A DNA stretch of 64,000 nucleotides from Aldehydirespirator sp965248735 (GTDB lineage Bacteria; Actinomycetota; Acidimicrobiia; Acidimicrobiales; Aldehydirespiratoraceae). This document shows, piece after piece, positions 9,151-18,268 of the stretch. The first letter of the stretch is position 1. Every line of letters begins with the position of its first letter. The stretch covers positions 2,728,001 through 2,792,000 of the forward strand of contig OZ252146.1 in the NCBI GenBank assembly GCA_965248735.1, written 5' to 3'. Below the pieces are notes generated by a model. The model was not told where the DNA came from. It ran no database searches and saw nothing but the letters and a program-made list of their open reading frames with translations. A program made the translations under genes and the position numbers.

Positions 9151-9622
9151 TTAGGAAGGCTTGGCGGCGCTGGGGGTCCGACAGGCCGAATCGGCGGGCG
9201 GTCCAGACCAACGCCGCGATGCCGGCGAGTTCGAAGGCGATCAGGACAGCGAGGGGCCGGTCGAATTCTGGGGGAACTCCCTGTCCCACTCCCCCGCTGC
9301 CTCCCACCGGCCACCAGAACAACGCCGTGCGCGACCAGGCCCCGCTGGCCACCAGGAACACCAGGGTGCCGATGGGCAGGCCGATCCAGCGGCGCCGCCG
9401 CAGCCGCCGGCCCCTGCCCGCGGTGAGGGCCATCACCGCAGTCAGCAGGACGACGCTGCCCACGAGGGTGTGCAGCACCCAGGGCGACCCGGTCAGGTTC
9501 TCAGCCAGGGGCAGCACAGAGCCCAGCGCCACGATCCGGTAGTCGACGCCGCTGCTGCCGAACACCAGCGCCACGAGCACCACCCCGCAAGCCGCGAACC
9601 AGAAGAACATGCGCGTCAGCAC
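9119..9622 (-). CDS. Small four-TM membrane protein of unknown function
   Basis: 167 residues with about four hydrophobic helices: the N-terminal MFFWFAACGVVLVALVFG, then VLHTLVGSVVLLTAVMAL, WIGLPIGTLVFLVASGAW and LAVLIAFELAGIAALVW. A basic stretch RGRRLRRRRW lies between helices two and three. The start may be GTG at 9622 or ATG at 9610. It lies just downstream of the zinc-ribbon coiled-coil gene on the same strand. I do not recognise a named family; the C-terminal 10 codons run into a degenerate repeat and may be a later extension. Confidence 0.7.
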   Translation of the reverse strand: MLTRMFFWFAACGVVLVALVFGSSGVDYRIVALGSVLPLAENLTGSPWVLHTLVGSVVLLTAVMALTAGRGRRLRRRRWIGLPIGTLVFLVASGAWSRTALFWWPVGGSGGVGQGVPPEFDRPLAVLIAFELAGIAALVWTARRFGLSDPQRRQAFLTTGRLTRPTA

Positions 9623-9808
9623 CGAGGCCGGAAGTTCCGGCGGGAACGGCGCTTCACCTCAGAAGCCCAGCGGATAGGTGTCAACGCCCCGCGATGAAGC
9701 ACGTTTGTTTCCCGCTCTTGTTCGCTGCGCTCACGGGCCGCTCGGGCCACGGCCTCGCTTGGCGCCTCGCGAAAATCCTCATGGACTGCTGCCTGTCCGC
9801 TCGGCCTC

Positions 9809-10576
9809 TCAGCGCAGCACCAGTCGTCCGCATTCGGCGCAGTCCAGCACCTCCCCTTGGGCGCAGCGCTTGATGCGGGACACCTCGACGGCCGGCATGT
9901 GGTGAGGGCATCCGCAGCCGGACGACGGATCGAAGGGTACGGCCGCGCTAGGCCCGAACGTCTGGCGCAAGCCTTCGTACCGGGCCAGAGCAGCACTCTC
10001 GGCTCGGGCCGCGGCCTCTGCCCGAGCCGCTGCGAGCGCACCAAGCTGCTGGTCGATGGACGCCTCCTCCGCGGCCAGCTCAGCTTCCAGCACCGTCACC
10101 CGCTCGTCGCTTGCGATCCGCTGCGCCTCCAGCGAGTCGGCCTGCTCGCTGAACTCCTCAGCCTCCATCAGAGCCTCGATGGCCCGCTCCTCCAGTGCCC
10201 CCTGCCTCGAGCGCAGCCCCTTTATCTCGTCCTGCAGGGCCTGCAGGTCCCTTAGCCCCGTGATCTCACCGGAATAGAGGCGGTTGTCGTCAACGTCGGC
10301 CTTGGCCTGGATGATGGCGGCCTCGTCCTCGAGGCGCTTCTGGCGGGTGAGCACCTCGATGCGCTGCAACGCCACTGTGTCGATCCGGCGCTGTAGCTCG
10401 CTCTGCTCGGCCCGGGTCGCGCTCAGGTCCCGGCGCTGTGGGAGGTTGGCCCTCCTGTGCTGGAGCTGCTCGGTCTCGGTGTCGAGCTGCTGGATCTCCA
10501 GCAGCGGATGAACGGCCTCCTCGCCGTCGGAGCGGCCGTCGAGGGCTTCGGCGGGGCGGGATGCGGCATCGGGCAC
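9809..10576 (-). CDS. Coiled-coil protein with C4-type zinc ribbon (CdsZ/DUF164-like)
   Basis: 255 residues. Residues ~25-195 form a long alanine/glutamate-rich antiparallel coiled coil, followed by a zinc ribbon CGCPHH...C...CAECGRLVL at the C terminus. This order matches the bacterial C4 zinc-ribbon family (PF02591), proposed to act in RNA metabolism or cell division but without firm function. The first 20 residues are low complexity, so a start near VHPLLEIQQLD is also possible. It is divergent from the next gene, with a spacer of about 110 bp if that gene starts at 10690. Confidence 0.85.
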   Translation of the reverse strand: MPDAASRPAEALDGRSDGEEAVHPLLEIQQLDTETEQLQHRRANLPQRRDLSATRAEQSELQRRIDTVALQRIEVLTRQKRLEDEAAIIQAKADVDDNRLYSGEITGLRDLQALQDEIKGLRSRQGALEERAIEALMEAEEFSEQADSLEAQRIASDERVTVLEAELAAEEASIDQQLGALAAARAEAAARAESAALARYEGLRQTFGPSAAVPFDPSSGCGCPHHMPAVEVSRIKRCAQGEVLDCAECGRLVLR

Positions 10577-10689
10577 GGCGAGACACTAACGGCTCGGAGT
10601 CCTAGTCGTTGGCGGGCATCGACGAGGCATGGCGGCGCTTCTCATTGGGCAGTCCTTCCTGCCGCCGGAGGTTGTGCGACCATTCACCG

Positions 10690-11691
10690 GTGATCTCAGT
10701 GGGCATCGTCGGAGCCGGCCGGGCTGCCACCCTCCACGCCGAGGCTGTCCGAGCATCCCGGGGTGTGGACCTGGCTGGGGTGAGCGCCCTGTCGCCCGTC
10801 TCGCCGAGGGCCGGGGCTCTCGCCGGCGCACTGGACTGTCCCGTGCTGACGCTGGCCGAACTGGCCGCCGCCAGCGACGTCGCCGTGATCGCCACTCCCC
10901 CGGCCTCCCGCGGCGAGGCGCTGGTCGAGTTGGCTTCGTCCCGCCGGTTGCGGGCTGTGCTGGTCGAGTCGCCCGCGGCCACCACCGTCGACGGCATAGC
11001 GAAGCTCGGCTCGGCGCTTGCGGGTCGACCGGTAATGGTCTCGGTGAACCTGCTGCACGCCCCGGCTGTGCGCCGGATGCTGGAGGTGGTCGCGGCTATG
11101 GACCCGCACCATCTGGAGTTGAGGCTGGCCGTGCCCGACCCGGCACGAGGTCCGGACGCGGGCCGGGCCTTCGGGGGCGGAGTGACGGTGGACCCGGCGG
11201 CCGGATTCTGGCCCGTCTTGCTGGCGGCGATTGGCGCCGCGGTGGAGTCCGTCGCCGCGCTGAGACTCGAAGTTGCCGACGGCCTCGACCACGCCGCAGA
11301 GGTGGTGTTGCACGCTGGCGGCGGGCGCAGAGCTCGAGCGGAGCTGCGTTGGGGCGCGCCGGTGGCCGAAGCGGCAATCGAGGCAGCCGACTCGGCCCAC
11401 GTGGCGCGGGTGGACATTTGGCCGGTGCCCGTCGCCGAAGTCGACGGCGAGCCCGCCGGCCCGCCTGCGGGCTCGACGCACCCTCTGGCCGCTCTCGGTT
11501 TCGTGGCCCAGATCGAGCGGCTGGCGCGAGTCTCCGACGGCCAGGCTCAGCCATGGCCCGACCTGGCCGTCGCCTCCTCGGCTCTGACGATCGCGGCTGC
11601 AGCCTCGCTATCAGCCCGACACGGCGGTATGCCTGCCAATGTCGGAGACGTGCCCCGCGGCGTCTCGCCGTTCGAGATCCTCAGCGGCTGA
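10690..11691 (+). CDS. Gfo/Idh/MocA-like NAD(P)-binding protein
   Basis: Begins VISVGIVGAGRAATLHAEAVR, a Rossmann dinucleotide motif with GxGxxA and the histidine typical of Gfo/Idh/MocA oxidoreductases, then VAVIATPPASRGEAL in the usual place of the second beta strand motif and VLVESPAATTVD in place of the EKP motif. The catalytic lysine of EKP is therefore replaced (ESP), so dehydrogenase activity is doubtful. The GTG at 10690 starts right at the first beta strand; the open frame continues upstream to 10609, and no well-spaced Shine-Dalgarno settles the choice. About 333 residues. Substrate unknown. Confidence 0.7.
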   Translation: MISVGIVGAGRAATLHAEAVRASRGVDLAGVSALSPVSPRAGALAGALDCPVLTLAELAAASDVAVIATPPASRGEALVELASSRRLRAVLVESPAATTVDGIAKLGSALAGRPVMVSVNLLHAPAVRRMLEVVAAMDPHHLELRLAVPDPARGPDAGRAFGGGVTVDPAAGFWPVLLAAIGAAVESVAALRLEVADGLDHAAEVVLHAGGGRRARAELRWGAPVAEAAIEAADSAHVARVDIWPVPVAEVDGEPAGPPAGSTHPLAALGFVAQIERLARVSDGQAQPWPDLAVASSALTIAAAASLSARHGGMPANVGDVPRGVSPFEILSG

Positions 11692-11698
11692 GTCGGCG

Positions 11699-12385
11699 CT
11701 ACTCGTCCTCGGTCGGCAGGGGGGCGGCGGCTCCCGCTGACCGGCGCTCGGCCAGGCGGTCCTTGCCGGCGTCGATGCCGGGAAGCTGCGGCTGCACCCC
11801 CGCCGCGCCTCTCCATGCGGTGAAGCGGTCCATCACCAGTTGCTCGACGTCTTTCCAGGTTCGGGCCCTCGGATCGGCCGCGTCACGGTTGTAGGGCTGA
11901 TCGAACACGATCACGTCGTTCCCGCCGGCTCGAAGCGCAGCGATGTTGTGGGGAGCGTCGTCTACGTAGCAGTTGGCCTCCACCTCGGGCTTGTGCCCCA
12001 GAAAGCAGATATCGCGATAGGGGATGCCCTCGGAGTCCAGCCACAGCACGGTGTCGGCGACCGCCTCGGCGTGGCCCCAGTTGACGTAGAGGCGGTGGGT
12101 GATCACGCGGATCCAGACGCCGGCGTCCGACAGCCGCCACAGCGCCTCGGCCGCACCCTCGATGGCGGGCAGCTTCGCCAGGAGCCGGTGCTCGGTGACC
12201 GCGGAGCCGTGGTATTGCTCGAACTCGCCGGGGGCGAGGCCCCACTCCCGGAAGTCGTAGGACCGCTCCTCGGGGAGCGATGCCGGGTCGATGCCTCTTC
12301 GCGCCGCGACGAACTCCGCGAATCCCGCGGTGTAGTCGGCGACGACGCCGTCGAGGTCGACCCCGAAGACGTATCTCGCGGTCAC
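11699..12385 (-). CDS. 5'(3')-deoxyribonucleotidase-like HAD phosphatase
   Basis: 228 residues. HAD motif I is VFGVDLDGVVADY (nucleophile Asp10, acid Asp12), motif II VITHR, and motif IV CYVDDAPHNIAAL, the set seen in NT5C-type nucleotidases that dephosphorylate (deoxy)nucleoside monophosphates. The cap is small, as in that family. The C-terminal 35 residues are low complexity. It may equally be a house-cleaning phosphatase for another phosphorylated metabolite. It converges with the upstream oxidoreductase with a gap of seven bases. Confidence 0.8.
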   Translation of the reverse strand: MTARYVFGVDLDGVVADYTAGFAEFVAARRGIDPASLPEERSYDFREWGLAPGEFEQYHGSAVTEHRLLAKLPAIEGAAEALWRLSDAGVWIRVITHRLYVNWGHAEAVADTVLWLDSEGIPYRDICFLGHKPEVEANCYVDDAPHNIAALRAGGNDVIVFDQPYNRDAADPRARTWKDVEQLVMDRFTAWRGAAGVQPQLPGIDAGKDRLAERRSAGAAAPLPTEDE

Positions 12386-12465
12386 AGCCCTTCGAGCTTT
12401 GAGGGCTCGGCGCGTCGCTGGCCGACGCCGGGCGCGCGGCCCCGGCCAGTCGTGCGCTCAGGCCG

Positions 12466-13380
12466 CTACGGCAGGGCCGCGTCGAGCGCCTCCACCGAAG
12501 GGGCGAAGTAGAACGAGCCCGACGCCGGGGTCGAATAGTCGGTGAGGAAGTCGGGCTCCTGGCCGTTGATGCCGTATATCGCCTCCATGCGCTCCCGCAT
12601 CGGGGCCTGGGTCTTGCAGAAGCCCATGAAATACAGGCCGACGGTTCCATCGTGGAAGGCGTACGGCGTGGAGCGCCGCACCATCTCGCCCCGCTTCGGG
12701 GTGGACTCGTCGGCGGTCGCGCCCTCGCGCAGCTCCACGTGCGAGAGATGCGACCTCGGCACCTGCACCTCGAGCTTGGTCGAGTCGTCCTTGGTGCGGC
12801 CGAAGGTGTTCTCCTCCTGACCCAGAGACAGCGTCGCCCAGTAGTCCAAGTCGTGGACCCAACGCTGGGCGATGCAGAACGCGCCGCCCTCGCCCGGGTC
12901 GCCGTCGTCGATGATGGCCCGGTCCGGCTGGTCCTCGGGCTCCGGGTTGCCGGTGCCGTCGATATGGCCGGTGAGGTCGAGGCTGTTCTTGTAGATGAAC
13001 GTCGGCGTCTCGCGGGCCACCGCCATGTGGCCGGCCACGGCGCGCCGGAACGTGTGCTGCACCTCCCAGCACAGGTCCTTCTCGGCGTGGTGGATCCAGA
13101 TCAGCAGCTCCTCCTGGGTGCCCTTGGCCACCCGGGAGCCGTCGGGGGACGCGTAGCCGGGATAGGGCTGGAAGTCGTCGCCGGTCTCAATGCCGAGGTC
13201 CGCGGCCAGCGTCGGGCCCAGCAGGATGCCGAGGTTCACGCCCTGGGCCGCGGCGTCGGCGCGGCAGTCGCTCAGAGCTCGGCGGATCACGTCGAGGTCG
13301 GCGCCGTCGACACGGCTCATGTGCGTGTACCACTGGTACTTCTGCAAATCGGTGAGAATCGCCGCCTGCGATGTTGCCAT
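12466..13380 (-). CDS. DyP-type haem peroxidase
   Basis: 304 residues. The family-defining GxxDG motif is present as GHIDGTGNPE, with the distal Asp and supporting Arg region, and the proximal haem-binding histidine is likely in SHLSHVE. ATG at 13380 has a GAGAGGAC Shine-Dalgarno; the longer reading from 13395 adds only five residues. No Tat or Sec signal, so cytoplasmic or encapsulated. No encapsulin gene is adjacent. Oxidises dyes, phenols or other peroxidase substrates with hydrogen peroxide; physiological substrate unknown. Confidence 0.92.
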   Translation of the reverse strand: MATSQAAILTDLQKYQWYTHMSRVDGADLDVIRRALSDCRADAAAQGVNLGILLGPTLAADLGIETGDDFQPYPGYASPDGSRVAKGTQEELLIWIHHAEKDLCWEVQHTFRRAVAGHMAVARETPTFIYKNSLDLTGHIDGTGNPEPEDQPDRAIIDDGDPGEGGAFCIAQRWVHDLDYWATLSLGQEENTFGRTKDDSTKLEVQVPRSHLSHVELREGATADESTPKRGEMVRRSTPYAFHDGTVGLYFMGFCKTQAPMRERMEAIYGINGQEPDFLTDYSTPASGSFYFAPSVEALDAALP

Positions 13381-13531
13381 TGGTTGTCCTCTCAAGTGGT
13401 CGGGGCCGGCCCGCGGCCGGCTTCTGACACCTCGCTAGAAACCCTAGGCGAACGGCGCGGCAACCACGCCTGCCGCAATCGGATTCTTCGGCCGCTGCCG
13501 GAGTCTCGCCGGCGGCATGGCGCGAGCGTTC

Positions 13532-15082
13532 TCAGCGGTCTCGCAGCTCGCGCCGCAGGATCTTCCCGGAGGCGCTCTTGGGGATGGCTTCCAGCACTTC
13601 GAAGGCCCGCACCTGCTTGTAGGTGGCCAGGTGCTCGCCCACATGGGACTGGAGGTCCTCCAGGGTCGGGGCGTCGGCGCCGGGAGCCAGGGTGATGAAG
13701 GCCTTGGGCAACTCGCCCGCCTCGGCGTCGGGCACGCCGATCACGGCTGCGTCGGCCACGGCAGGGTGAGTGACCAGCACAGCCTCCAGCTCTGCGGGCG
13801 GCACCTGGAATCCCTTGTACTTGATCAGCTCCTTGATGCGGTCGACTATCGACACGTGGCCCTCGCCGTCGAGCACGGCCACGTCGCCGGTGTGCAGCCA
13901 TCCGTCGGCGTCGAGGGTCTCGGCGGTGGCGTCGGGATTGTTGAGATAGCCCTTCATCACCTGGGGGCCCCGCACCAGCAACTCGCCGCGCCCGCCGACA
14001 TCAAGGTCGGCGCCGGTGGAGGGGTCGACGATCCGGATCTCGGTGTTGGAGATGGTCACACCGCTGGTTCCGGGCCGGAACTGGCCCTCGGGCGTGCAGT
14101 GGCTCACCGGGCTGAGCTCGGTCATGCCGTAGCCCTGCACCACCTCGCAGCCCACCCGGGCCGCGGCCGCCGCGGCCAGGTCGGCGCCCAGGGGGGCCGC
14201 GCCCGAGAAGATCTGCTTGATCGACGATAGATCGAAGTCGTCGACAGCCGGATGCTTGGCCAGTCCCAGCACCATGGGCGGCACCGCGAAGAACCGGGTG
14301 ATCCGCTGGCTCTGCACCAGCTCCAGGGCCCGCACGATGTCGAAGCGGGGCATGGTCACCACCCGCACGCCGAAGGCGAGCAGCATGTTCATCAGCACCT
14401 GCATCCCGTAGATGTGGAAGAACGGCAGCGCGGCGAGGGCCACCTCCCCGTCGGCGGGCGTGAACGTGTGCTCCATCTGGGCGATGTTGGCGACGAGGTT
14501 GCGGTGGGTGAGCATCACGCCCTTGGGCAGCCCGGTCGTGCCCGATGAGTACGGCAGGACCACAACGTGCTCCGAGAAGTCCACCGGCACCTGATCGATC
14601 GGCTCGCCGAAGAGAGACGCCAGCGGGGTGGCGCCGGAGGCCTGTCCCATCACCACGATCTCCTCCACGCCGGTGCCCTCCGCCGCGGCCTGGCCCGCAT
14701 CGAGGAACATGGGGATTGTCACCAGAGACGAAGCCGAGGCGTCCTGGAGCTGGAAGCGAACTTCCTCGGGGCTGTAGGTGGGGTTGATGGTGGTGACAGT
14801 GCCGCCCGCCAAAGCGATGCCGTGGAAGACGATGGCGTATTCCGGGACGTTCGGAGCGAGGACGGCGACGGTGGAGTCCGGACCCACGCCGCGGGCGCTC
14901 AAGCCGCCGCCGAGCCTGCGCGCCGCGTCGTGGAGTTGGGCGAAGGTGTACGACGAGGCCGCGCCGTCGGTGATGGCCACCTCGTCGGCGTGGTCGGCGG
15001 CTGACGCGAAAACGCAGTCGGTGATCGACTGGTCGGGAATCTCCACGTCGGGAAGGGGGCTGGAGTGGATGATGGTGCTCAT
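13532..15082 (-). CDS. AMP-dependent acyl/aryl-CoA ligase (4-coumarate-CoA ligase-like)
   Basis: 516 residues of the ANL superfamily: adenylates a carboxylate and transfers it to CoA. Motifs: YSSGTTGLPKGVMLTH (A3 loop), GYGMTELSPV (A5), GWLHTGDVAVLDGEGHVSIV (A7-A8), DRIKELIKYKG (hinge) and PKSASGKILRREL with the catalytic lysine (A10). The ATG at 15082 follows a GGAGGCGAGG site; the frame upstream to 15181 is not needed. Sequence style resembles 4CL and medium-chain fatty acyl ligases, so a fatty or aromatic acid is likely but not fixed. Confidence 0.92.
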   Translation of the reverse strand: MSTIIHSSPLPDVEIPDQSITDCVFASAADHADEVAITDGAASSYTFAQLHDAARRLGGGLSARGVGPDSTVAVLAPNVPEYAIVFHGIALAGGTVTTINPTYSPEEVRFQLQDASASSLVTIPMFLDAGQAAAEGTGVEEIVVMGQASGATPLASLFGEPIDQVPVDFSEHVVVLPYSSGTTGLPKGVMLTHRNLVANIAQMEHTFTPADGEVALAALPFFHIYGMQVLMNMLLAFGVRVVTMPRFDIVRALELVQSQRITRFFAVPPMVLGLAKHPAVDDFDLSSIKQIFSGAAPLGADLAAAAAARVGCEVVQGYGMTELSPVSHCTPEGQFRPGTSGVTISNTEIRIVDPSTGADLDVGGRGELLVRGPQVMKGYLNNPDATAETLDADGWLHTGDVAVLDGEGHVSIVDRIKELIKYKGFQVPPAELEAVLVTHPAVADAAVIGVPDAEAGELPKAFITLAPGADAPTLEDLQSHVGEHLATYKQVRAFEVLEAIPKSASGKILRRELRDR

Positions 15083-15184
15083 GGCTGCCTCGCCTCCAAG
15101 GTCCGTCCCAGGCGACTCAGAGACTAGAAGATCGCCCGGCCCGACGGCGAGATCGAGTCCTCGCTCCGATAGCCTTTCCAATTC

Positions 15185-16429
15185 GTGCGCCTCGGACTAC
15201 TGCGGGAATCCGCGCCTAGTGAGAGCCGCGTGGCCCTCGTGCCCGACGGGGTCGAGACACTGGTGCAGCACGGATGCGACGTGGTGGTCGAGCGGGGCGC
15301 CGGATCGGCCGCGGGGATCTTTGACGACGCCTACACCAGGGCCGGCGCCTCTGTGGGCTCGGCCGCCGAGGTCGTCCAGGCTGATGTGGTGGTCTCGGTA
15401 CGCGACCTGCCGCCGGGCCAGTCTGTCGGCAGGCCGGTCGGCTCGGCTGAGGTCGTCTTCGTCGGCGTGTTCGACCCGCTGTGGGTGCCTCAGAGGGCTC
15501 AGCGCCACTCCACGGATGGAACCACCGCGTTCTCGCTGGACCTTGTGCCCCGAATCACGCGGGCTCAGACCATGGACGTGCTGTCATCGATGGGAACGAT
15601 CGCGGGCTACGAGTCGGTCCTTCTGGCCGCGAGCCGGCTCCCGCAGATGTTCCCGCTGATGATGACCGCGGCCGGCACCCTGGCGCCGGCTCGGGTCCTG
15701 GTGCTGGGCGCGGGGGTGGCCGGGCTGCAGGCCATAGCCACCTCCCGGCGCCTCGGCGCGCTGGTCGAGGGCTACGACGTGCGTCCCGCCGCGGTCGAGC
15801 AGATCCGCTCGATGGGGGCCCGTGCGGTGGAGCTGGACCTCCCGCAGGCCGGCGGCGACGCAACGAGCGTTGAGGACGCCCGCGGCGACGCAACGAGCGT
15901 TGAGGACGCCGGCGGCGACGCAACGAGCGTTGAGGACGCCGGCGGCTACGCCCGGGCTCAGAACGTCGATGTGGCCGGCAGGCTGCAGGAGCTGCTGGCG
16001 CCCTATGTGGCCGCCGCCGATGTCGTCATCACCACTGCGGCCATCCCCGGGCGGGCCTCGCCGCTGCTGGTCACCGCCGAGATGGTCGACGCCATGGCTC
16101 CCGGCTCGGTTGTTGTCGATCTGGCCTCCGAGCGGGGCGGCAACTGCGCCGTGGCCCAGTCCGACGTCGAGGTCGACCGGGGCGGCGTGACCGTTCTGGC
16201 GCCCACCGACCTGGTGTCGCGGTGCGCCCGCCACGCCAGCCAGATGTTCTCCCGCAACCTCGTCGCGTTCCTGCGCCATCTCGCTCCCGACGGCGAGGTC
16301 GACATCCGCGCCGACGACGAGATCCTCGCGGCCATGCTCGTTGCACGCGGTGGCGATGTAGTCCATCCGGGGGTGGCCGCCGCGCTCGAACCCAGCGCCG
16401 GCAAGCACGAAGCGACCGCGGGGGGCTAG
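15185..16429 (+). CDS. pntAA: NAD(P) transhydrogenase subunit alpha part 1 (PntAA)
   Basis: NAD(H)-binding domain I of the proton-translocating transhydrogenase, 414 residues starting with GTG. It shows RLGLLRESAPSESRVALVPDGV at the N terminus (shared with alanine dehydrogenase), the Rossmann motif VLVLGAGVAGLQAI near residue 174, and DLASERGGNCAVAQ. A triplicated GGDATSVEDA insert (residues 223-252) sits just before GGYARAQ, in the mobile-loop region. Domain I faces the cytoplasm and exchanges hydride with the PntB domain III. Followed at five bases by pntAB and then pntB in one operon. Confidence 0.93.
   Translation: MRLGLLRESAPSESRVALVPDGVETLVQHGCDVVVERGAGSAAGIFDDAYTRAGASVGSAAEVVQADVVVSVRDLPPGQSVGRPVGSAEVVFVGVFDPLWVPQRAQRHSTDGTTAFSLDLVPRITRAQTMDVLSSMGTIAGYESVLLAASRLPQMFPLMMTAAGTLAPARVLVLGAGVAGLQAIATSRRLGALVEGYDVRPAAVEQIRSMGARAVELDLPQAGGDATSVEDARGDATSVEDAGGDATSVEDAGGYARAQNVDVAGRLQELLAPYVAAADVVITTAAIPGRASPLLVTAEMVDAMAPGSVVVDLASERGGNCAVAQSDVEVDRGGVTVLAPTDLVSRCARHASQMFSRNLVAFLRHLAPDGEVDIRADDEILAAMLVARGGDVVHPGVAAALEPSAGKHEATAGG
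15851..15940. repeat. Three 30-bp in-frame tandem repeats inside pntAA
   Basis: Units at 15851-15880, 15881-15910 and 15911-15940 differ at one base only and encode GGDATSVEDA-type decapeptides. They add about 30 residues to a surface loop of the transhydrogenase. Confidence 0.96.
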
Positions 16430-16433
16430 GCCG

Positions 16434-16772
16434 ATGGATCTGCTGGTGGCGGTCACGCTGTTTGTCCTGGCCGTGTTCCTCGGGATCGAGCTGATCTCCA
16501 AGGTCCCACCGACGCTGCACACGCCCCTCATGTCGGGCTCTAACGCCATCTCGGGCATCACGATCGTGGGCGCGCTGGTGGCTGCCGGCGCGGACCACCG
16601 CACCTTCACCACGGTGCTTGGGTTTGTGGCCGTCACGATGGCGATGGTCAACGTGGTGGGCGGCTTTCTGGTGACCCATCGGATGCTGGGAATGTTCGGG
16701 CCCAAGCGCCGGCGCGAGACCTCCGCCCGGGACCGGCCGGCATCGTCGGCTGAGGGCCGCGAGGGCCGGTGA
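16434..16772 (+). CDS. pntAB: NAD(P) transhydrogenase subunit alpha part 2 (PntAB)
   Basis: 112-residue membrane subunit with three hydrophobic segments: LLVAVTLFVLAVFLGIEL, AISGITIVGALVAAG and VLGFVAVTMAMVNVVGGFLV. The motif SKVPPTLHTPLMSGSNAISG is the signature of this subunit and contributes part of the proton channel. The C terminus is a 25-residue charged tail. Its stop overlaps the start region of pntB. Confidence 0.94.
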   Translation: MDLLVAVTLFVLAVFLGIELISKVPPTLHTPLMSGSNAISGITIVGALVAAGADHRTFTTVLGFVAVTMAMVNVVGGFLVTHRMLGMFGPKRRRETSARDRPASSAEGREGR

Positions 16773-18148
16773 TGGACGACTGGACCACGCTCGGCTACCT
16801 CGCCGCGGGCGTGCTGTTCATTCTCGGCCTAAAGCGGCTGAGCCGACCCCGGACCGCGGTGCGGGGCAACCAGTTCGGCGCGATCGGGATGCTCATCGCG
16901 GTGTTGGTGACCCTCACCGACAACGCCATCCTGGGCTTCGAGTGGATCGCGGGCGGCCTGGTGCTGGGCGCCGCGGTGGGCGCGCTGCTGGCCGTGCGGG
17001 TGCGTCTGACGGCCATGCCCGAGCTGGTGGCGCTGTTCAACGGCCTCGGCGGCGGCGCGTCGGTGCTGGTGGCGGCCGCGTCCTACACAAATGCCGTCGA
17101 TCTGTCCTCGGATTCCGCCCGCCTGTCGGCCGCGGCCGCTGTGGCTTCGCTGATCGGCGCGGTCACGTTCACGGGCAGCCTCATAGCCTTCGGCAAGCTC
17201 CGGGAGACGCTGCACTGGTCGGGGTTCCCGGGGATGCGGGTCGTTAGCGTGGCCGGAGCCGGAGCCGCGGCGGTGTTCGGGACGCTGATGGTCGTAGACG
17301 CCGAGAACGCTATGTGGCTGTGGCTGCTGATCGCGGTCGGGGCAGTTCTGGGAGTGCTGGTTGTGTTGCCCATCGGCGGCGCCGACATGCCGGTGGTCAT
17401 CGCGCTGTTGAACTCGCTGTCGGGAATGGCCGCGGTGGCGGCTGGTTTCGTGCTCGACAACTCGCTGCTCATCATCGCAGGCTCGCTGGTGGGCGCCAGC
17501 GGACTGATCCTCACCCGGATCATGTGCGTGGCCATGAACCGGTCCCTGCCCGCGGTCATTTTCAGCCCGGCGCCATCGGGCGCGGGTGCCCCCAACGCCG
17601 ACGACGTCTACGCGGGCAAGGTCCGCAGCACGTCGGCCGACGATGTGGCCATGCTGCTCGAGTCGGCCGAGCGTGTCGCCATTGTCCCCGGCTACGGCCT
17701 GGCAGTGGCCCAGGCCCAGCACGCAGTGCGCGACCTGTCGCGGCGTTTGGAGGACCGCGGCACCGAGGTGGTGTTCGGCATCCATCCGGTGGCGGGCCGG
17801 ATGCCCGGCCACATGAACGTGCTGCTGGCCGAGGCTGAGGTCAGCTACGAGCGCCTGATGGAGATGGACGACATCAACCCGACCTTCGAGCAGACCGACG
17901 TGACCATCGTCATCGGCGCCAACGATGTAGTCAACCCGGTGGCCCGCACCGACCCGTCCAGCCCGATCGCGGGCATGCCGATCCTCGACGTCGACAAGAG
18001 CGACGTCGTGGTGGTCATCAAGCGCAGCCTCAGCCCCGGCTTCGCCGGCATTCCCAACCCCCTGTTCGCGGCCGACAACACCCTCATGCTCTTCGGCGAC
18101 GGCCGCAAGGCCGTGGTTGACATCACCAAGGCCCTCCAGCAGATTTGA
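16769..18148 (+). CDS. pntB: NAD(P) transhydrogenase subunit beta (PntB)
   Basis: Membrane domain II plus NADP(H)-binding domain III, 459 residues. About nine membrane segments occupy the first 265 residues (for example GNQFGAIGMLIAVLVTL, MPELVALFNGLGGGASVLVA). Domain III follows with AIVPGYGLAVAQAQHAV, GIHPVAGRMPGHMNVLLAEA and IGANDVVNPVART, which bind NADP(H). Together with PntAA and PntAB it couples hydride transfer from NADH to NADP+ to inward proton flow. Translation may begin at GTG 16769 or at the adjacent ATG 16772, which forms TGATG with the pntAB stop. Confidence 0.96.
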   Translation: MMDDWTTLGYLAAGVLFILGLKRLSRPRTAVRGNQFGAIGMLIAVLVTLTDNAILGFEWIAGGLVLGAAVGALLAVRVRLTAMPELVALFNGLGGGASVLVAAASYTNAVDLSSDSARLSAAAAVASLIGAVTFTGSLIAFGKLRETLHWSGFPGMRVVSVAGAGAAAVFGTLMVVDAENAMWLWLLIAVGAVLGVLVVLPIGGADMPVVIALLNSLSGMAAVAAGFVLDNSLLIIAGSLVGASGLILTRIMCVAMNRSLPAVIFSPAPSGAGAPNADDVYAGKVRSTSADDVAMLLESAERVAIVPGYGLAVAQAQHAVRDLSRRLEDRGTEVVFGIHPVAGRMPGHMNVLLAEAEVSYERLMEMDDINPTFEQTDVTIVIGANDVVNPVARTDPSSPIAGMPILDVDKSDVVVVIKRSLSPGFAGIPNPLFAADNTLMLFGDGRKAVVDITKALQQI

Positions 18149-18175
18149 CCGGCCCAGAGCTCGCTCACCTCTGCA

Positions 18176-18268
18176 GGCGACGGGCCCACCGGGCTGTTTG
18201 AGGCGACGGGCCCACGGGGCTGTTTGAGGCGACGGGCCCACGGACTGTCAGGCCACGGCGGACTGTCA
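18176..18268. repeat. 26-bp tandem repeat between convergent genes
   Basis: Two near-identical 26-bp units (18176-18201, 18202-18227), each with GGCGACGGGCCCAC, are followed by shortened copies up to the trpB-like stop codon. The array fills most of the space between pntB and the convergent trpB-like gene. No clear terminator hairpin is seen here. Confidence 0.85.

Noticed and set aside
16829..18241. 470-residue minus-strand open frame opposite pntB
   Set aside because: His/Arg/Gln-rich composition and exact overlap with a clear PntB; a codon-mirror artefact.
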